Assembly (NCBI GenBank): GCA_004026145.2
Contig: CP034995.1
Span: 8,629,887-8,693,886 of the forward strand
Direction of reading: 5' to 3'
From: Takifugu bimaculatus
Taxonomy: Eukaryota > Chordata > Actinopteri > Tetraodontiformes > Tetraodontidae
Length of the DNA: 64,000 bases
In this document: positions 10,633 to 23,100 of the stretch, one piece after another
Numbering within the stretch: position 1 is the stretch's first letter
Layout: each line of letters begins with the position of its first letter
Notes under the pieces: generated by a model
What the model saw: the letters and a program-made list of their open reading frames with translations, nothing else
What the model was told of the DNA's origin: nothing
Database searches by the model: none
Program-made: the position numbers and the translations under genes

Positions 10633-13569
10633 ATGGTGATGGAGAAGCCAAGTCCCCTGCTTGTAGGGCGGGAGTTTGTGAGGCAGTATTACACACTGTT
10701 GAACAAGGCACCAGACTTCCTTCACAGGTAGGGAAGAAACGGGATCACGGTTGATACTAAATGTATATGTGCTGCCAATAGGTTGACTGTCATATTGTGC
10801 CAACCAGGTTTTATGGAAGGAATTCCTCTTATGTCCACGGAGGTCTTGACTCAAGTGGAAAGCTGGCTGAAGCAGTGTATGGGCAGGCGGTAGGGGCAGA
10901 GATTTTAATAAATACTCTCAAAATGTGCATCATTTATTGAAAAAACACACAGATGTCAGACTATTTAAAGGGAATTTTGTTACAAAACCACATATGCTGC
11001 TTGTTGTTGTCAGTGCAGTGTTTTGATTTTGTACTTTTTGCATCTCTTAGGAGATCCACAAGAAGGTTATGTCCTTGCAGTTTAATGAATGCCACACCAA
11101 AATCAGACATGTGGATGCTCATGCCACGCTCAATGATGGAGTTGTGGTGCAAGTCCTTGGAGAGCTGTCCAACAATGGTCAGCCCATGAGGAAGTTCATG
11201 CAAACCTTTGTTCTTGCTCCAGAGGTGAGTACTTCTGCATACATATATATTTATATAATGATGTATAACATATTTGGGGACATAAAATTGTGGTTTGCTT
11301 TAGATTTTTAAATATATTTTTCTTTTTTCACGACCTATTTTTGCAGGGTTCGGCGGCAAACAAGTTCTATGTCCATAACGACATCTTCCGTTATGAGGAT
11401 GAGGTTTTTGAAGACTCTGAAGCTGAAATTGATGAGGGTGAGCTGATTACAACAAACTAGCACTTAGCCGATCTTTGTACTCAAGGAAATAGGCGTTTTG
11501 ATGTATCGTTTTAGAGGCAAAGATATGCTTTTCACAACCTGTGACTACAATAAACCGTACCCTTGTGTAGCTTGGTGGGTCAAAGCATGTGATGTCACAT
11601 CTGATTAGTATTTATATCAACGCTAATGTTCATATATGACTCATGGGGTTGCTAATGCTGTTATCTTCTGTTTCATTTCCTTTAAGAATCAGAGGAAGAA
11701 GTTGAAGAAGAACCAGAAGAGAGACAGCCATCGCCTGAGCCCCTACAAGAAAGCCCCAACAGCACCACTTATTATGAACCTCACCCTGTCACGTAGGCTA
11801 TAACATCATTGTCTGTTTTTTAAAAAATATTTTATAGTAATGGACTTTTGCCAACTGTAGAAGTGATTTGGTGCTGGTTTGTGTTCAATAGGAATGGAGT
11901 AGAGGAGCCCATGGAGGAGCCGGTCCCAGAGCCTGAGCCAGAACCTGAACCAGAACCCAAAGGGGAGGAGACAAAGCCCGAAGTGGAGGAGAAGGTTCTG
12001 GAGGAGATGGAGGAGAAAGCACCTTCCCCTGCACCTGTGGAGTCTCCACCAAACATCCAAGAGCCTCCCAAGGTAAAACGTGCTCATTAGCATCTATGAG
12101 CATAAATTCACTCAATATTTATCTTCCCCAAAAAAGGAAAAATTGAAGTCCACAGACCAGTTATTTATCTGCTTATCTGCCACTTAATCATGCAGAATTG
12201 ACCCATCGACACTGCAGTATAATGGTGACTGGCTGCATTATTCTATTCCTCATCCAGGCTTTCTCGTGGGCATCTGTGACCAGCAAAAACCTGCCTCCTA
12301 CTGGCACCGTCACCTCCTCTGGAATCTCACCCCATGTTGTGAAAGCTTCCAGCTCACAGGTAACCTTTGTTGTATGCTGATTACATTCTTTTTCCAAAGA
12401 ATCCTGCTGTCCACATGTGTGTAATAAGGAATGGCTTTTTAAATTAAATTACTGTGCTAGTTTTTGTTTTTGGGAAAGGATATAATAGATTGATTCATGC
12501 TTTATGCAGCCCAGAGCTGAAGCCAAGCCAGAGATGCAGAATGCTCCTCTACGGCCCAGAGACCAGCGCACTCGTGACAGATTGACTTTCACTCAGCGGG
12601 GTCCCAGACCTGGTAATGCTCCTGCTCATTTTCCACATAATGTTGCATCACTGTCGCTCAACTTTTCAAGTTAGTTTGTTTGTAACATCTGCAATTTTAC
12701 CATTGTTAGATGGTGTTCAGTCTTCAGACTCACAAGCAGGAAAATCCCATTTAAGCTTTGTCAACAAAGGTAAATGTTTGTCACTCGTACGAATTCGACT
12801 CATACGTATTTCTTATTTTTTGAGTCTGTTTCGTGTGAGCTGATCTCTGGCTGTAATCCTGTCCTGCAGGTGGAAGGGGGGAGGCCGACTCTGGAGACCT
12901 GGACAACAGGCGAATTGTCCGCTACCCAGACAGCCAGCAGCTTTTTGTTGGCAACCTCCCGCATGACATTGATGAAAATGAGCTCAAAGATTTCTTCATG
13001 AGTGCGTTTTCCTTTAAATAATAATTAAAAAATGAATAATTTGCCAGTGTGAATCGATACCAGGTGAAATGATGCAATTTCTTTTCTTCTCTTTAAGCGT
13101 ACGGAAATGTGTTGGAGCTTCGGATCAACACCAAGGGCGTTGGCGGGAAACTGCCCAACTTTGGATTTGTTGTCTTTGATGACCCTGAACCTGTGCAGAG
13201 AATTCTGGCAGCCAAGGTGGAGGCAACGTGCACACGCACTATTGTCCTAGATATTCTCTTGTTTCTTACGGAGCGATTTTGTCTTTTTCCTCTTCACAGC
13301 CCATCATGTTCCGAAACGAGGTGCGTCTCAACGTGGAGGAGAAGAAAACGAGAGCCATGCGTGAACGAGAAACCCGCAACGGAGACGAGCGCCGGGACAT
13401 GAGGCGCGGCGCCGGCGGCTCGCGGAGCTTCGTGCCAAGTGGAATGATGCGTGACCGCGACGGAAGGGGACCCCCTCCCCGAGGCGGCATGGCCCCCAAA
13501 ATGGGCGCAGGCTCAGGAAGAGGCTCCGGGATCCAAGGAGAGGGCCGCTTCACGACCCAGCGTCGCTGA
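10633..13569 (+). CDS. g3bp2: G3BP stress granule assembly factor 2
   Basis: G3BP2 nucleates stress granules by RNA-driven condensation and binds Caprin1 and USP10 through its NTF2-like domain. Coding exons: 10633-10727, 10808-10889, 11051-11224, 11347-11437, 11687-11792, 11892-12072, 12258-12359, 12510-12612, 12710-12769 (optional), 12870-13001, 13098-13216, 13300-13569. All phases agree, giving 504 residues with the optional exon and 484 without; human G3BP2 has 482. Domains: NTF2-like, about 1-133 (MVMEKPSPLLVGREFVRQYY); an acidic stretch with a PEPEPEPEPE run; the conserved FSWASVTSKNLPP segment; RNP-type RRM, about 345-420 (QLFVGNLPHDIDENELKDFF and GKLPNFGFVVFDD); and an Arg/Gly-rich tail ending TTQRR. 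The RRM and tail resemble G3BP2 more than G3BP1. No frame break. In human, G3BP2 also neighbours USO1, but there the two genes point away from each other as I recall, while here both point right. Confidence 0.95.
12710..12769 (+). other. g3bp2: 60-nt symmetric exon of g3bp2, probable cassette exon
   Basis: Flanked by ttgttag and gtaaat and carrying 20 codons in phase 1-1, so it can be included or skipped without changing the frame. It encodes DGVQSSDSQAGKSHLSFVNK, placed between the Arg-rich linker and the RRM. Mammalian G3BP2 as I remember it goes straight from RGPRPGRG into the pre-RRM segment, so this piece looks fish-specific. Good splice sites and an open frame support a real exon; its use is inferred. 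Confidence 0.65.
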
Positions 13570-16440
13570 GAAGTACTCCGCCTGCATTGTGGAAGTAGTA
13601 CCGTGTTCTTCATCTTCAACCGTTCTCTGAAAGAAAAGAACTTTTCATGTATAGACATAACTTGATTTTGGTTTTGTTCTTTATTCCCTCTTTGCTTTGG
13701 AATGTGACACAGCCTGTCGACTGTTTGTGAAATAGACCAAACAAATAAGCAAATAACCAGTTTCGCTTATTGTGAGTTGAGCCTCCTTTCCAGGTTTCTT
13801 AAGAATTCACAAACTTAAATTTGTAAGCTCACGATAAAATGGCAAACCAACAGGAGTAGTCTGCCACATTAGGAGGGACTGATAAGACTTTAAACTTCGA
13901 CAGTACAGCCCAATATTGGAAAAGAGATTACATGCCTCCACTTAAAGGGAGGCGCTGCTTCATGAAATCCCTATTGCACATTTGATGTGGTCGTTTTCTG
14001 CCCGTTACTGTTGAAGAGTGAGGTGCAACGTTTGTGCAGTTCCGAGGGAAAAGCTTGCCTTTAACTTTTTCCTTTGAAGAGACCACTGCTTCAAAATTGC
14101 ATAATGCGCTCCTCAATATGCACCAATGGGTACTTTTGCCGTATTGCATTGATGTCCTCGCTCGGACCGCCGCCGGAGAGACCCATTTTGTCTCGGAGTG
14201 ATACGGCTCCACCGGGTCAGGCCTGGATTCAAGCCTGTCAGCTGTGACCAATGTACTTTTCTCACCTTTGACCCAAAACAATTACTGCTGGATGGACATG
14301 ACGACAAACAAATCTATGTTGTATTTTTTTTCCTCATTTCTAATTTACAAATGAAAATCTCCAGTCCTTGACTTTCCCAAACGAACGGGGGGGGGGACAG
14401 AAGGATGTTCAAGATACAAAGTGGAACAATAGAAGAGTGGTGTTAAGGATGGCTGCTCGCTCTGTTTTTTTTGTTTTTGTTTTTCTCTCTAATTCCAGGT
14501 TTATTTTTCATCTTTTCTCTGCCGACTAGACCATGAGACTGGGACGGACGATGCCTCCCTCTCGCCCTGTCTGAAGTGTGGAGGAACAGAGTAAATGTGC
14601 AGCATAAAGGATAGTTTACTGTATGTTTGTGTATATTTTTATTTCTCTGTTTAATAAGTGCATGATGGTGCCTTCTATCTCACCATTTCCAGTCTTACTG
14701 AAGTGTGGAGTGGTTCGGAGCTCGCCGCTCTTTCTGAGCTACTGTGTAAGGGCAGCGGGGACGGGGGGAGCAGTATTTACAAAATTGAACTTTGTTCAGG
14801 TGGTTACTTTATTTTTTCCATACTGTTTACTACCGACGTGGTCTGTTTTTGTTCCCAGTTTTGTACATTTGTTGTCTGGTCGCGGTGTCACAGAGACTTT
14901 TGGTGCCTCGGGTTCTGACATTAAATGGTTTAGGCATTCCTCCAAAAAGGTACATTAAAGATGGTGACGCAGAGTGTTTGATCCTTGGTTTTCATGCCAT
15001 CGCTTTGTTGGTTATGGCGGGAGTCTGTCGGATATTTCCTGTTTGGGGTTGTCTCCATTGATGGCAGCAGTGCCAGGATGTTGAAAAGATCCATTTTCTG
15101 TTTTAATTCTCTCTCTGCAGCAGGTTGACGGGGGTGAAACTGACAATAGTTGTGCTCTTCAATAGCTGGTGCATTGCCATTGTTTGGATTTCTCTTTTCT
15201 TTTTGATGCATACATCCATGGCAGATTCCCTGTCTTGTTTTTTTTTATTTTTTTACCACTTGGTAGGGAGGGAAGACCTTATGTGTTAAAGAAAAAGCAT
15301 TTTTTTTTAATCATTACATTTTTCTTGCACTGATTTGGAAGTGAAAACGATGTAGCATTTTTCTGGACGGACAAAGCAACGAGGTCTTCCGTGTCTGGTA
15401 GTTTTGCACTAAACCCAACATTCCCGGGACAATCGTGCCAGTTTAAAGACAACCAACATTTTTGAAAAGAATAAAAAAAAAAATTAAAAAAAAGGTTATG
15501 AACTATTGGCACTGCGGACCTGTCCTGATATTCATACGAACCTGCCACACATTTTTCACTGGGCTGGTCATTATTCTGGGGGGGGGGGTGCTTGGTAAAA
15601 ATAGCTCTTCTGAATGTCTATCAGGTAATTTACCATGAGCACTTGACTGCAGTCACTTTTGAACAAAGGAAGTGAAGAGCCGACGTGCTTTGGAGCATTT
15701 CTCCACTTTTACATGGTTGTGGGGTTAAAACTATTGCGCATATCAATTTGGGTTCAGGTTGTCCAACTCGACCTTCCGCACGTTAAGGAAAACTCCCGCG
15801 GCTGAACACGCAGTAGAGTGGATCATCTGTTCTTTTTCTGAATCGGAAGTCCCTCCTCGGCTTTAGCAGGCGTAGTAAACAGTTGGCTGCCATCTTATTC
15901 TTTTAACTGTGTTTACTCTTGCTAGTACAAAAGTGTTGCAATTAGATTTTTTTTTTTTTAATTTGTTTTTATTTTTGGATGTGTTTCACATAACATACAA
16001 TAAACTACTGATATCAGCACTGTTCCTATACATTTGTCATGTTTGCAGCTTCTTCGATGGGGTAATCTCAATAAGCAGCTGCTGTTGCACAGTGAAAGGG
16101 GAGAATAAAGGCTGCTGTTGCCCTGGGTGATGCCATCTGGCAAACACAGGAGCAACCATTTGTAGGAAGGTGGTTGGTGTAACAAACACGATTATAATTT
16201 GGGGCTTTGTGTGGGTTTTTTTTATTTTTTTTTTTAGGTTTCTGTTCCAGACCTGTCAACTTGAATGTGGAGTAATGTATTACTGTAATATTAGTTGCAA
16301 AACATGCATTTGTTGTACAGTTTGCTCCCAGGTATGTTCATCAGTTACAATTTATACGATCAACTGTATGCCTTCAAATTGCATCACTGTCTTGTTGATA
16401 TGATGAACAGTTGACATTCAGGAAAACGCCAGCCAGATAA
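13570..16440 (+). other. Long g3bp2 3' untranslated region
   Basis: T-rich sequence without plausible exons following the g3bp2 stop. Candidate AATAAA signals lie at 15470-15475, 15999-16004 and 16104-16109; the last two are followed by T/G-rich sequence and would give a 3' untranslated region of about 2.5 kb, in keeping with the long one of mammalian G3BP2. The exact end is not determinable. Confidence 0.5.
16104..16109 (+). terminator. Candidate g3bp2 poly(A) signal
   Basis: AATAAA followed within 30 bases by TG-rich sequence. An equally good AATAAA lies at 15999-16004. Confidence 0.4.
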
Positions 16441-17172
16441 GGTAAGGAACTCTGGAAAGAGACCCCTCCCCCCCCAGGCCTGGGACTCCCAAATCTCTCC
16501 CCAATAACTGATGTTAATGTTAATCTTTCTTACTGAGTCAACAAAATTCTACACCAGCCCAACTCTCTTGTACAGTCTGACTCTGGCGTGCTGGATCTGC
16601 ATCAAGGTGCCCATATGGCCTCTAACGTCTTCCTGACCCGTTATCTTGATATGTGCAAGAAGATGCTATCGCACTTAGAATTTGTCAAAAGGAATGTGCA
16701 GGCACATAAACCACTACTTTACCTGCTGAGCGCCTTGACATAGAGGTCCTTGACCTCTGCCCCAGTACCAAGCCAGCCATGAGGTATTGTAAAGAACATA
16801 CAATTGCATTCTACCTCACACTTAATTCAGTATTATATATATTATAAATGATATCCGGCCTTTTCCTCTACACTTAAGTCGTAAAAATGGATGGTTTTGT
16901 GAAACTGATCGCGACTGTTGTGGCTTTCCTTCCCCTTTAAATAACTGCGCTCGTGCTTGCTGATAGGCCACGTATCGCCACGTCTGCGCGCATGCGCAGC
17001 ACAAAACACTTGTTTTCCGGGGTCAGTCGGCTAGTACACAGCGAAAAAGGTGCTTTTCTTCATATTTTCTCTTGTAATTACGCAGACATTGTGCGGAGCA
17101 CTGAGGGGACAGTCTGCTTTTCCTCAGGAGGAGAGTCGATTTGTGTTCCACACTGAGCGGACGTCTGTAAAG
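16441..17172 (+). other. g3bp2-uso1 spacer with the uso1 promoter and 5' untranslated region
   Basis: The left part holds a coding-like but unidentified open stretch (about 16525-16795, see findings). The right part becomes CpG-richer and carries a palindromic NRF1 site at 16988-16997. The uso1 5' untranslated region runs directly into the ATG at 17173, with no need for an upstream intron. Confidence 0.5.
16988..16997 (+). promoter_or_regulatory. NRF1 palindrome in the uso1 promoter
   Basis: GCGCATGCGC, inside TGCGCGCATGCGCAG, is the consensus NRF1 site typical of CpG-type housekeeping promoters. It lies 176 bases upstream of the uso1 start codon, a usual distance from a transcription start. 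Motif match, function inferred. Confidence 0.6.
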
Positions 17173-20100
17173 ATGAACTTCTTCAGAGGAGTGATGGGTG
17201 GGCAGGCAGCCGGGCCGCAGCCGTCCGGAGCGGAGACGGTAAGGAACCAGCCCGGCTAGCTGCTGTTAGCTTCGCTTCTTACTATGAGGACGTGTGGAGA
17301 CTCCTCACCAACGAAATCCAAGTGTTAGCGCAGACTGATTGTGGTTTATTTTGTTTATTAAGGTTCTAGAATGCTCTCCTGAAACTAGTTTAGCCTGCTA
17401 ATCAGGAGGCTAATTGGGCTAACTCATGTAGCATAGCTGTCAGTCAGCAGCTGGGCTTTCTGGCACATTTGCTGTTTATTTTAATGCCTAGGAATTTAGG
17501 AAATCTAGGAAATTAAAGGAGAAAAACAGACATTCACGATTAGCATTGGGGAGCCTTAGACAGTCAATTTAAATATACAAACAATTCACATCCTGCTTTG
17601 CAGGATTCCTGAGGGGCATTTAAACCTTGGGAAATCTGCAGCATTTTTCGTTTTGCCATTTTTCGTGTGGACATAAAAGAAGAAATTCCTGGGATTAAAA
17701 AGACCAGCCTGTTTACTTATTTGCAAGTGTGTCATTCTTCCATTGACAGATCCAGAAGCTTTGTGACCGGGTGGCTTCTTCAACACTCCTAGAAGACCGC
17801 CGAGATGCTGTCCGTGCCCTTAAGTCCCTTTCTAAGGTGCAAAGACTATATTTAATATATACTATATACACACACACGCACACAGGTTCTGGGTTTTTAT
17901 TTTGGAGTTTGCACCTTCTCTCTCTGCCTGTGTGTGGTTTTGTCTACCACAGTCCAAAAACATGAACATTAGGTTGATTTGACACTCTAATTTGCTCCTA
18001 GCTGTGACTGTAAATGGTATATATTCCTGTGATGGACTGCTGACCTGTACAGGGTTTATTCTTGCCTCTTACATGGTGATCTGTGCATTTATGTGCAGAA
18101 ATATCGCATGGAAGTTGGCACACAGGCAATGGATCACTTGATCAACATACTGCAAACTGACAGGTATGTCCATGTTATTACTATTTCATTGAGAAATTAT
18201 TTCCTGCTGGTTGCTGTGTAAAAGTAAATGCAGCTTAAGATGCCTAATAAATATTCCTATAATAAGTTAATCTTCCTGTTGATTCATCAGGTCTGACTCT
18301 GAAATCATTGGTTATGCTTTGGACACATTGTACAACATCATCTGCAGTGATGAGGAGGAAGAACAAGGTACTGGCTGCTCGCAGTATCGATAAGGAGAAT
18401 CATTTCAAATTATGAGAGCCAGCTTAAATTGGTTGTTGTGAATACTGCTAACTGCCTCAGTTGTTGCCCTTTTAAACGCGTCTAAATTCACCTCAGCTGG
18501 ATGTTACACAGTTTCCTCTCTGAACTGTGTTGTGTAAAGATTATCATCTCTCTTCTTTTCCATGTTTTTAACTACAGATGAATCAGAAGGTAAAACTCTT
18601 TCAGAACTGTGCATGACCACCCCCCCCCCCCCAGCACAAAATCAAATCTTCACATTGGTTTTGTTGCAGAACAAGTGCACATTAACAACTTTGCTTTACA
18701 AGCTGATTGCAAAAATTGGAAAGGCTGATGTGTTCACCCTGCTCAGCCAGCTGGTTCTGCACTTTTTCTGTGAAGAATTATGCAAAAACTTCTGGGTCAA
18801 TGTTTTGTTTTGTTTTTTTAAATCTTAACTGACACAGTTGCATTTGCACCCTTTCCTCCCTCATAAAGGAATAGAAGTGTTTCTGTGGATGGGCAGTACT
18901 GGAACGATCCTTCGCTATCGTAGTTATTTCTGACAGTCTAGAGATGTTTGGCTGGTGATGACAATGCTTCACTAATCCCATCACATCCTCTCTGTATTCC
19001 ATGTCTCATTCACCTTTTGTCTTCCTTCCATTTTAATGGCTGGTTGGTTGCTCCTGTTCATTTTTCAAACCTCATTTTTACCAGAACCATTTCATTAAAA
19101 TTATATTAGACCATCCTGCTCATTCTGCATCCTTTTGCAAACTGTTGTTTGTGAGTTACAAACAAATAACTACCAGTTTCATCATAGAATTTACTTTTAT
19201 ACCAATTAGCAGTACCTCTGAAATGTGTTTCACTACAAGAGTGTTAAAGGTCTGCGTCAGACAGGGAAAAGCTCAATCAAAGTTGGCTTATTGTGATCTA
19301 TAGATTAAAGATATTGATGGCCGACATCCACCTCTATTTCCAAGTAGTATTGACAGTAAATTCCTTGAGGGGGATCCTGTTGTGTTTTCTGTGTATTGTT
19401 GAGTCCTGCTTCACTTGAAACATCCCTGACTCGAGCCTTTCTTCACAGATGAGAACACTCAGAAGCAGGTAGATGACCTGGGCGCCCAGTTTACAGACCA
19501 CTTCATTCAGGACCCAGAACACCTGACTCTTCTTCTCACTCTTTTGGAGGTCTTGGACCTTTTCTATTCTCAGAAATATGTATGTTGTAACATTTCTGTA
19601 AATGGTGGCTTGATGTTGTTGTTTATTTTAGGAGTTTGACTTCCATGTGCGGTGGCCTGGGGTAAAGTTGTTGACTGCTCTGCTAAAGAACCAGGGGCCA
19701 CAGGTCCAAGGTGTCATCCTGGTCAGCCCCATGGGTAAGTTTCTCCCTGCATGTTTACATCCGCTCGTTTACTTAAAACTGCAGGGAAACAATCCCATCA
19801 GTCCTTAAATGGATCGATGATTGAATCTGATAAGCTTTGAAACAATCAAAAAAAATTCCAATTTGAATGAAGGAGTCGTGATATGATCTTCATCTTGAGT
19901 ATGTCTCTGTTCAGACTTTGGTGTGAATAGTTTGGCCAAAGTGAAACCAGTATTAGATCTCTGAAAATCCACCCTTGAGCTGGAAATTCTTGTACTTGGT
20001 TCTTTTTCCATCTCGGGGCTAAACTGCATTGTATGTGTCCACCTGTAGGTGTTTCCAGATTAATGGATCTACTGGCAGATTCCCGAGAAGTGATTCGAAA

Positions 20101-23100
20101 TGACGTGAGTATTTGTGTTTGCCACTGAATGTTCTGTGAACCAGTGCAGTGTTTAGAGCATCTGTGTAAGTTTCATGCTCGCTTGTCTGTCGTTCCAAAT
20201 GCGCCGTCCTCAGTGGTGTTTCCTGAAGATCTGTTTTCGTTCCCAACAGGGTCTGCTGCTACTTCAGCAGCTCACCAAAAGCAATGCTGCCATTCAGAAA
20301 ATCGTGGCGTTTGAAAATGCTTTTGAGCGTCTCCTTGATATCATCACAGAGGAGGGCAGTAGTGACGGAGGTAGAAGGAGTTTCTGTTTCAGCCGGGAGG
20401 GGGGGGGGCGACGCCCGCTTGTCTTTTGATGTAAACGTTCTCCGTGCAGGTATTGTGGTGGAGGATTGTTTGCTGCTGCTGCTCAACCTGCTGAAGAACA
20501 ACAGCTCCAATCAGAACTTCTTCAAAGAGGGCTCTTACATCCAGAGAATGAAGCCGTGGTTCGAGGTGGGCGATGACAACTCGGGCTGGTCCGCGCAAAA
20601 GGTCACCAACCTTCACCTCATGCTGCAGGTAAAGCAGAGCGGTCGTGTTTGTCCGCCTCCGAGGCTAAGCTTTAGATCCACCCAGCAGGGCAGCAGGTGT
20701 GGTTTCACTGAGCGTTCTCCTGTGCTCTCAGTTGGTTCGAGTCATGGTGTCCCCTGTGAATTCCCCCGGAGCTACAGCCAGCTGTCAGAAGTCTATGTAT
20801 CAGTGTGGTCTGCTGCAGCAGCTCTGCACCATCCTCATGGCCACCGGAGTGCCAGCTGACATCCTCACTGAGGTAACTGCAGTTCTACAACCGTAGCTGT
20901 CGACGGTGAAGGCTCACGTGAGGCTGTCAAACCTGACCCAGCCACTGTTTTCAGACCATCAACACCGTATCGGAGGTTATCAGAGGCTCACAGGTCAACC
21001 AGGACTACTTTGCTTCTGTCAACGCTCCCTCAAATCCGCCGCGGTAAGACGGGACGAGACCCCCGAGACATTAAACCTTCAGTATCCATCCGGTGCTGCA
21101 ATCTCTTTCCCCGACTTCCGCGTGTCTGTAGGCCGGCCATCGTGGTGCTGCTCATGTCCATGGTGAACGAGAGACAACCGTTTGTCCTTCGCTGTGCAGT
21201 CCTCTACTGTTTCCAGTGTTTCCTCTACAAGAACCAGAAAGGCCAGGGAGAGATTGTAGCCACGCTGCTGCCCTCCACCATTGATGGTAATTCCGCCTTT
21301 GAAATGGAATTATCAGCTGTGTGCAGATGGATCTTTGTCCCACTAGACTCCACTGCAATGACCACTTAACTCCATTGTAGTTACTATTATTCCTTCCTCA
21401 CAGCGAATTCCATCTCCGCGGGGCAGCTGCTGTGCGGAGGCCTCTTTTCAGCAGACTCTTTGTCTAACTGGTGTGCCGCCGTGGCCTTGGCTCACGCCCT
21501 GCAGGACAACCTCACCCAGAAGGAGCAGCTGCTGAGGGTCCAACTGGCCACCAGTCTGGGAAAGCCCCCCGTGTCTTTACTGCAGCAGTGCACCAACATC
21601 CTCTCCCAGGTAGGACGCTGCTCACGAGACGCTCGGCTCAGGCCACAGAGACGTTAACGGTGTCCGGGTGCACATGTGTAATCGCGCTTTTTTGCTGCAG
21701 CCTCCTCAACATCAGTGAATAGAACAGTGTCACATTGTTGTGGTTTTACAGGGAGATAAGATCGTCCGGCGGGTGAGTAACGTGTGTGTGCTGTGTCTGT
21801 GTGAGCTTTGAGCTCTTGGGCGTCACTTGTGCTGGTTTTTTGGCCTGGCATCTGCAGTAGGGGTCTTGTTGGCCCAGTGTTTTGGGGGGAAAGGGGGGGG
21901 TCAGGGGATTCTTGCTTTCCTTTAACTCTTTACCAGCACTAACGTAGCACTGTGATTCACTTGGTAATAAATAATGAACTTATGGACGCTGTCTTATGGA
22001 TTCCACTGCTGTGAATGTTGGAAAATGAACGAGTGCAGGAGAGAAACAAGGTGTAGCTGCTGTTTTTTTGGGTTTTTTTTCAGATGTAATGGAAACAACT
22101 ACCCTTGTTTGTAACCTTTAGCTGTTAGCCTTTAGCGTACAGCCTCTCATCCTCAGAAATATTTTAACTGTCTGAAAAGGGTTTAAACATCTGAGGGTTC
22201 CAAAACCCTTCTACTGAGATTGTGCAGATCTGTTGGATGATCATGGATGTTTAAATATTTGTCTATTTCATATACATGCAGGAGGTGGATTATTCCAACA
22301 GATAGTACAATTTACATTTACTGAGGATCAAATTCTCCAGCTGAGGGTTTTTGGACTGGATTAGAGACTTTGGATCAGAACTAGGTTGGCTTTGAACATT
22401 GGTGTTTTGGATTTCTTGAATGGGGGATGCATATTATTCTGTTTTTTTTTGGGTTTTTTTAGTTTGATAATGGGTGAGTGTCTAGCCAATTAAAAGTTCA
22501 TTGTCTTGTGTTTTCTTTTTAATTTTTCATGACGTTCAATTTGGAGACTAAATCTGAAAAGGTGACTAAGTTTTTTAGTTTGGTATTTATTTATTTATTG
22601 TTACCTACACCTTTGTCGCTTGGGCCTTGTTTTCCACTTTGCATCAATGGAAGCTAATTTTCTTGCTTTGCATGTGCAGATAGCTGAAAAAACAGTGAAA
22701 TACAGATTTTTAGAATGCTTTGAATGTCATCAGTCAGTCAAATGATATATTATAAAAGTTGTAACTAATGTAGAAACAAGTTTTGCAGCTTCTTTAAAGG
22801 CTTTATAGACAAATGTTGACTCATTCATGGAAACGCTGCTCGCTCTTTTCAACATAACTTTATTTGAATTTGAGTGTTTTTCCATACCAGATTATTTTGT
22901 TATAACAACATTAACAACTAATGTTTAATGTGGTTGGACTGGATTGATTGTTTTCTCTATTTTTGGACCTTTTTTTCTGTATGGAAGAAAATCACTTCAC
23001 ATGCTGATAGAAACAACTGCTCCACTGGTGTTTTGATGCTTAGATTGCCTTCATTCAGCCATAGGGCTTCTTTAATTCCTTTTTTCCACCCCCTCATGTG

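Noticed and set aside
18562..18828. 88-codon open frame across the uso1 microexon
   Set aside because: It reads from the 12-nt exon through a good donor into an intron with homopolymers; the protein has no similarity to p115.
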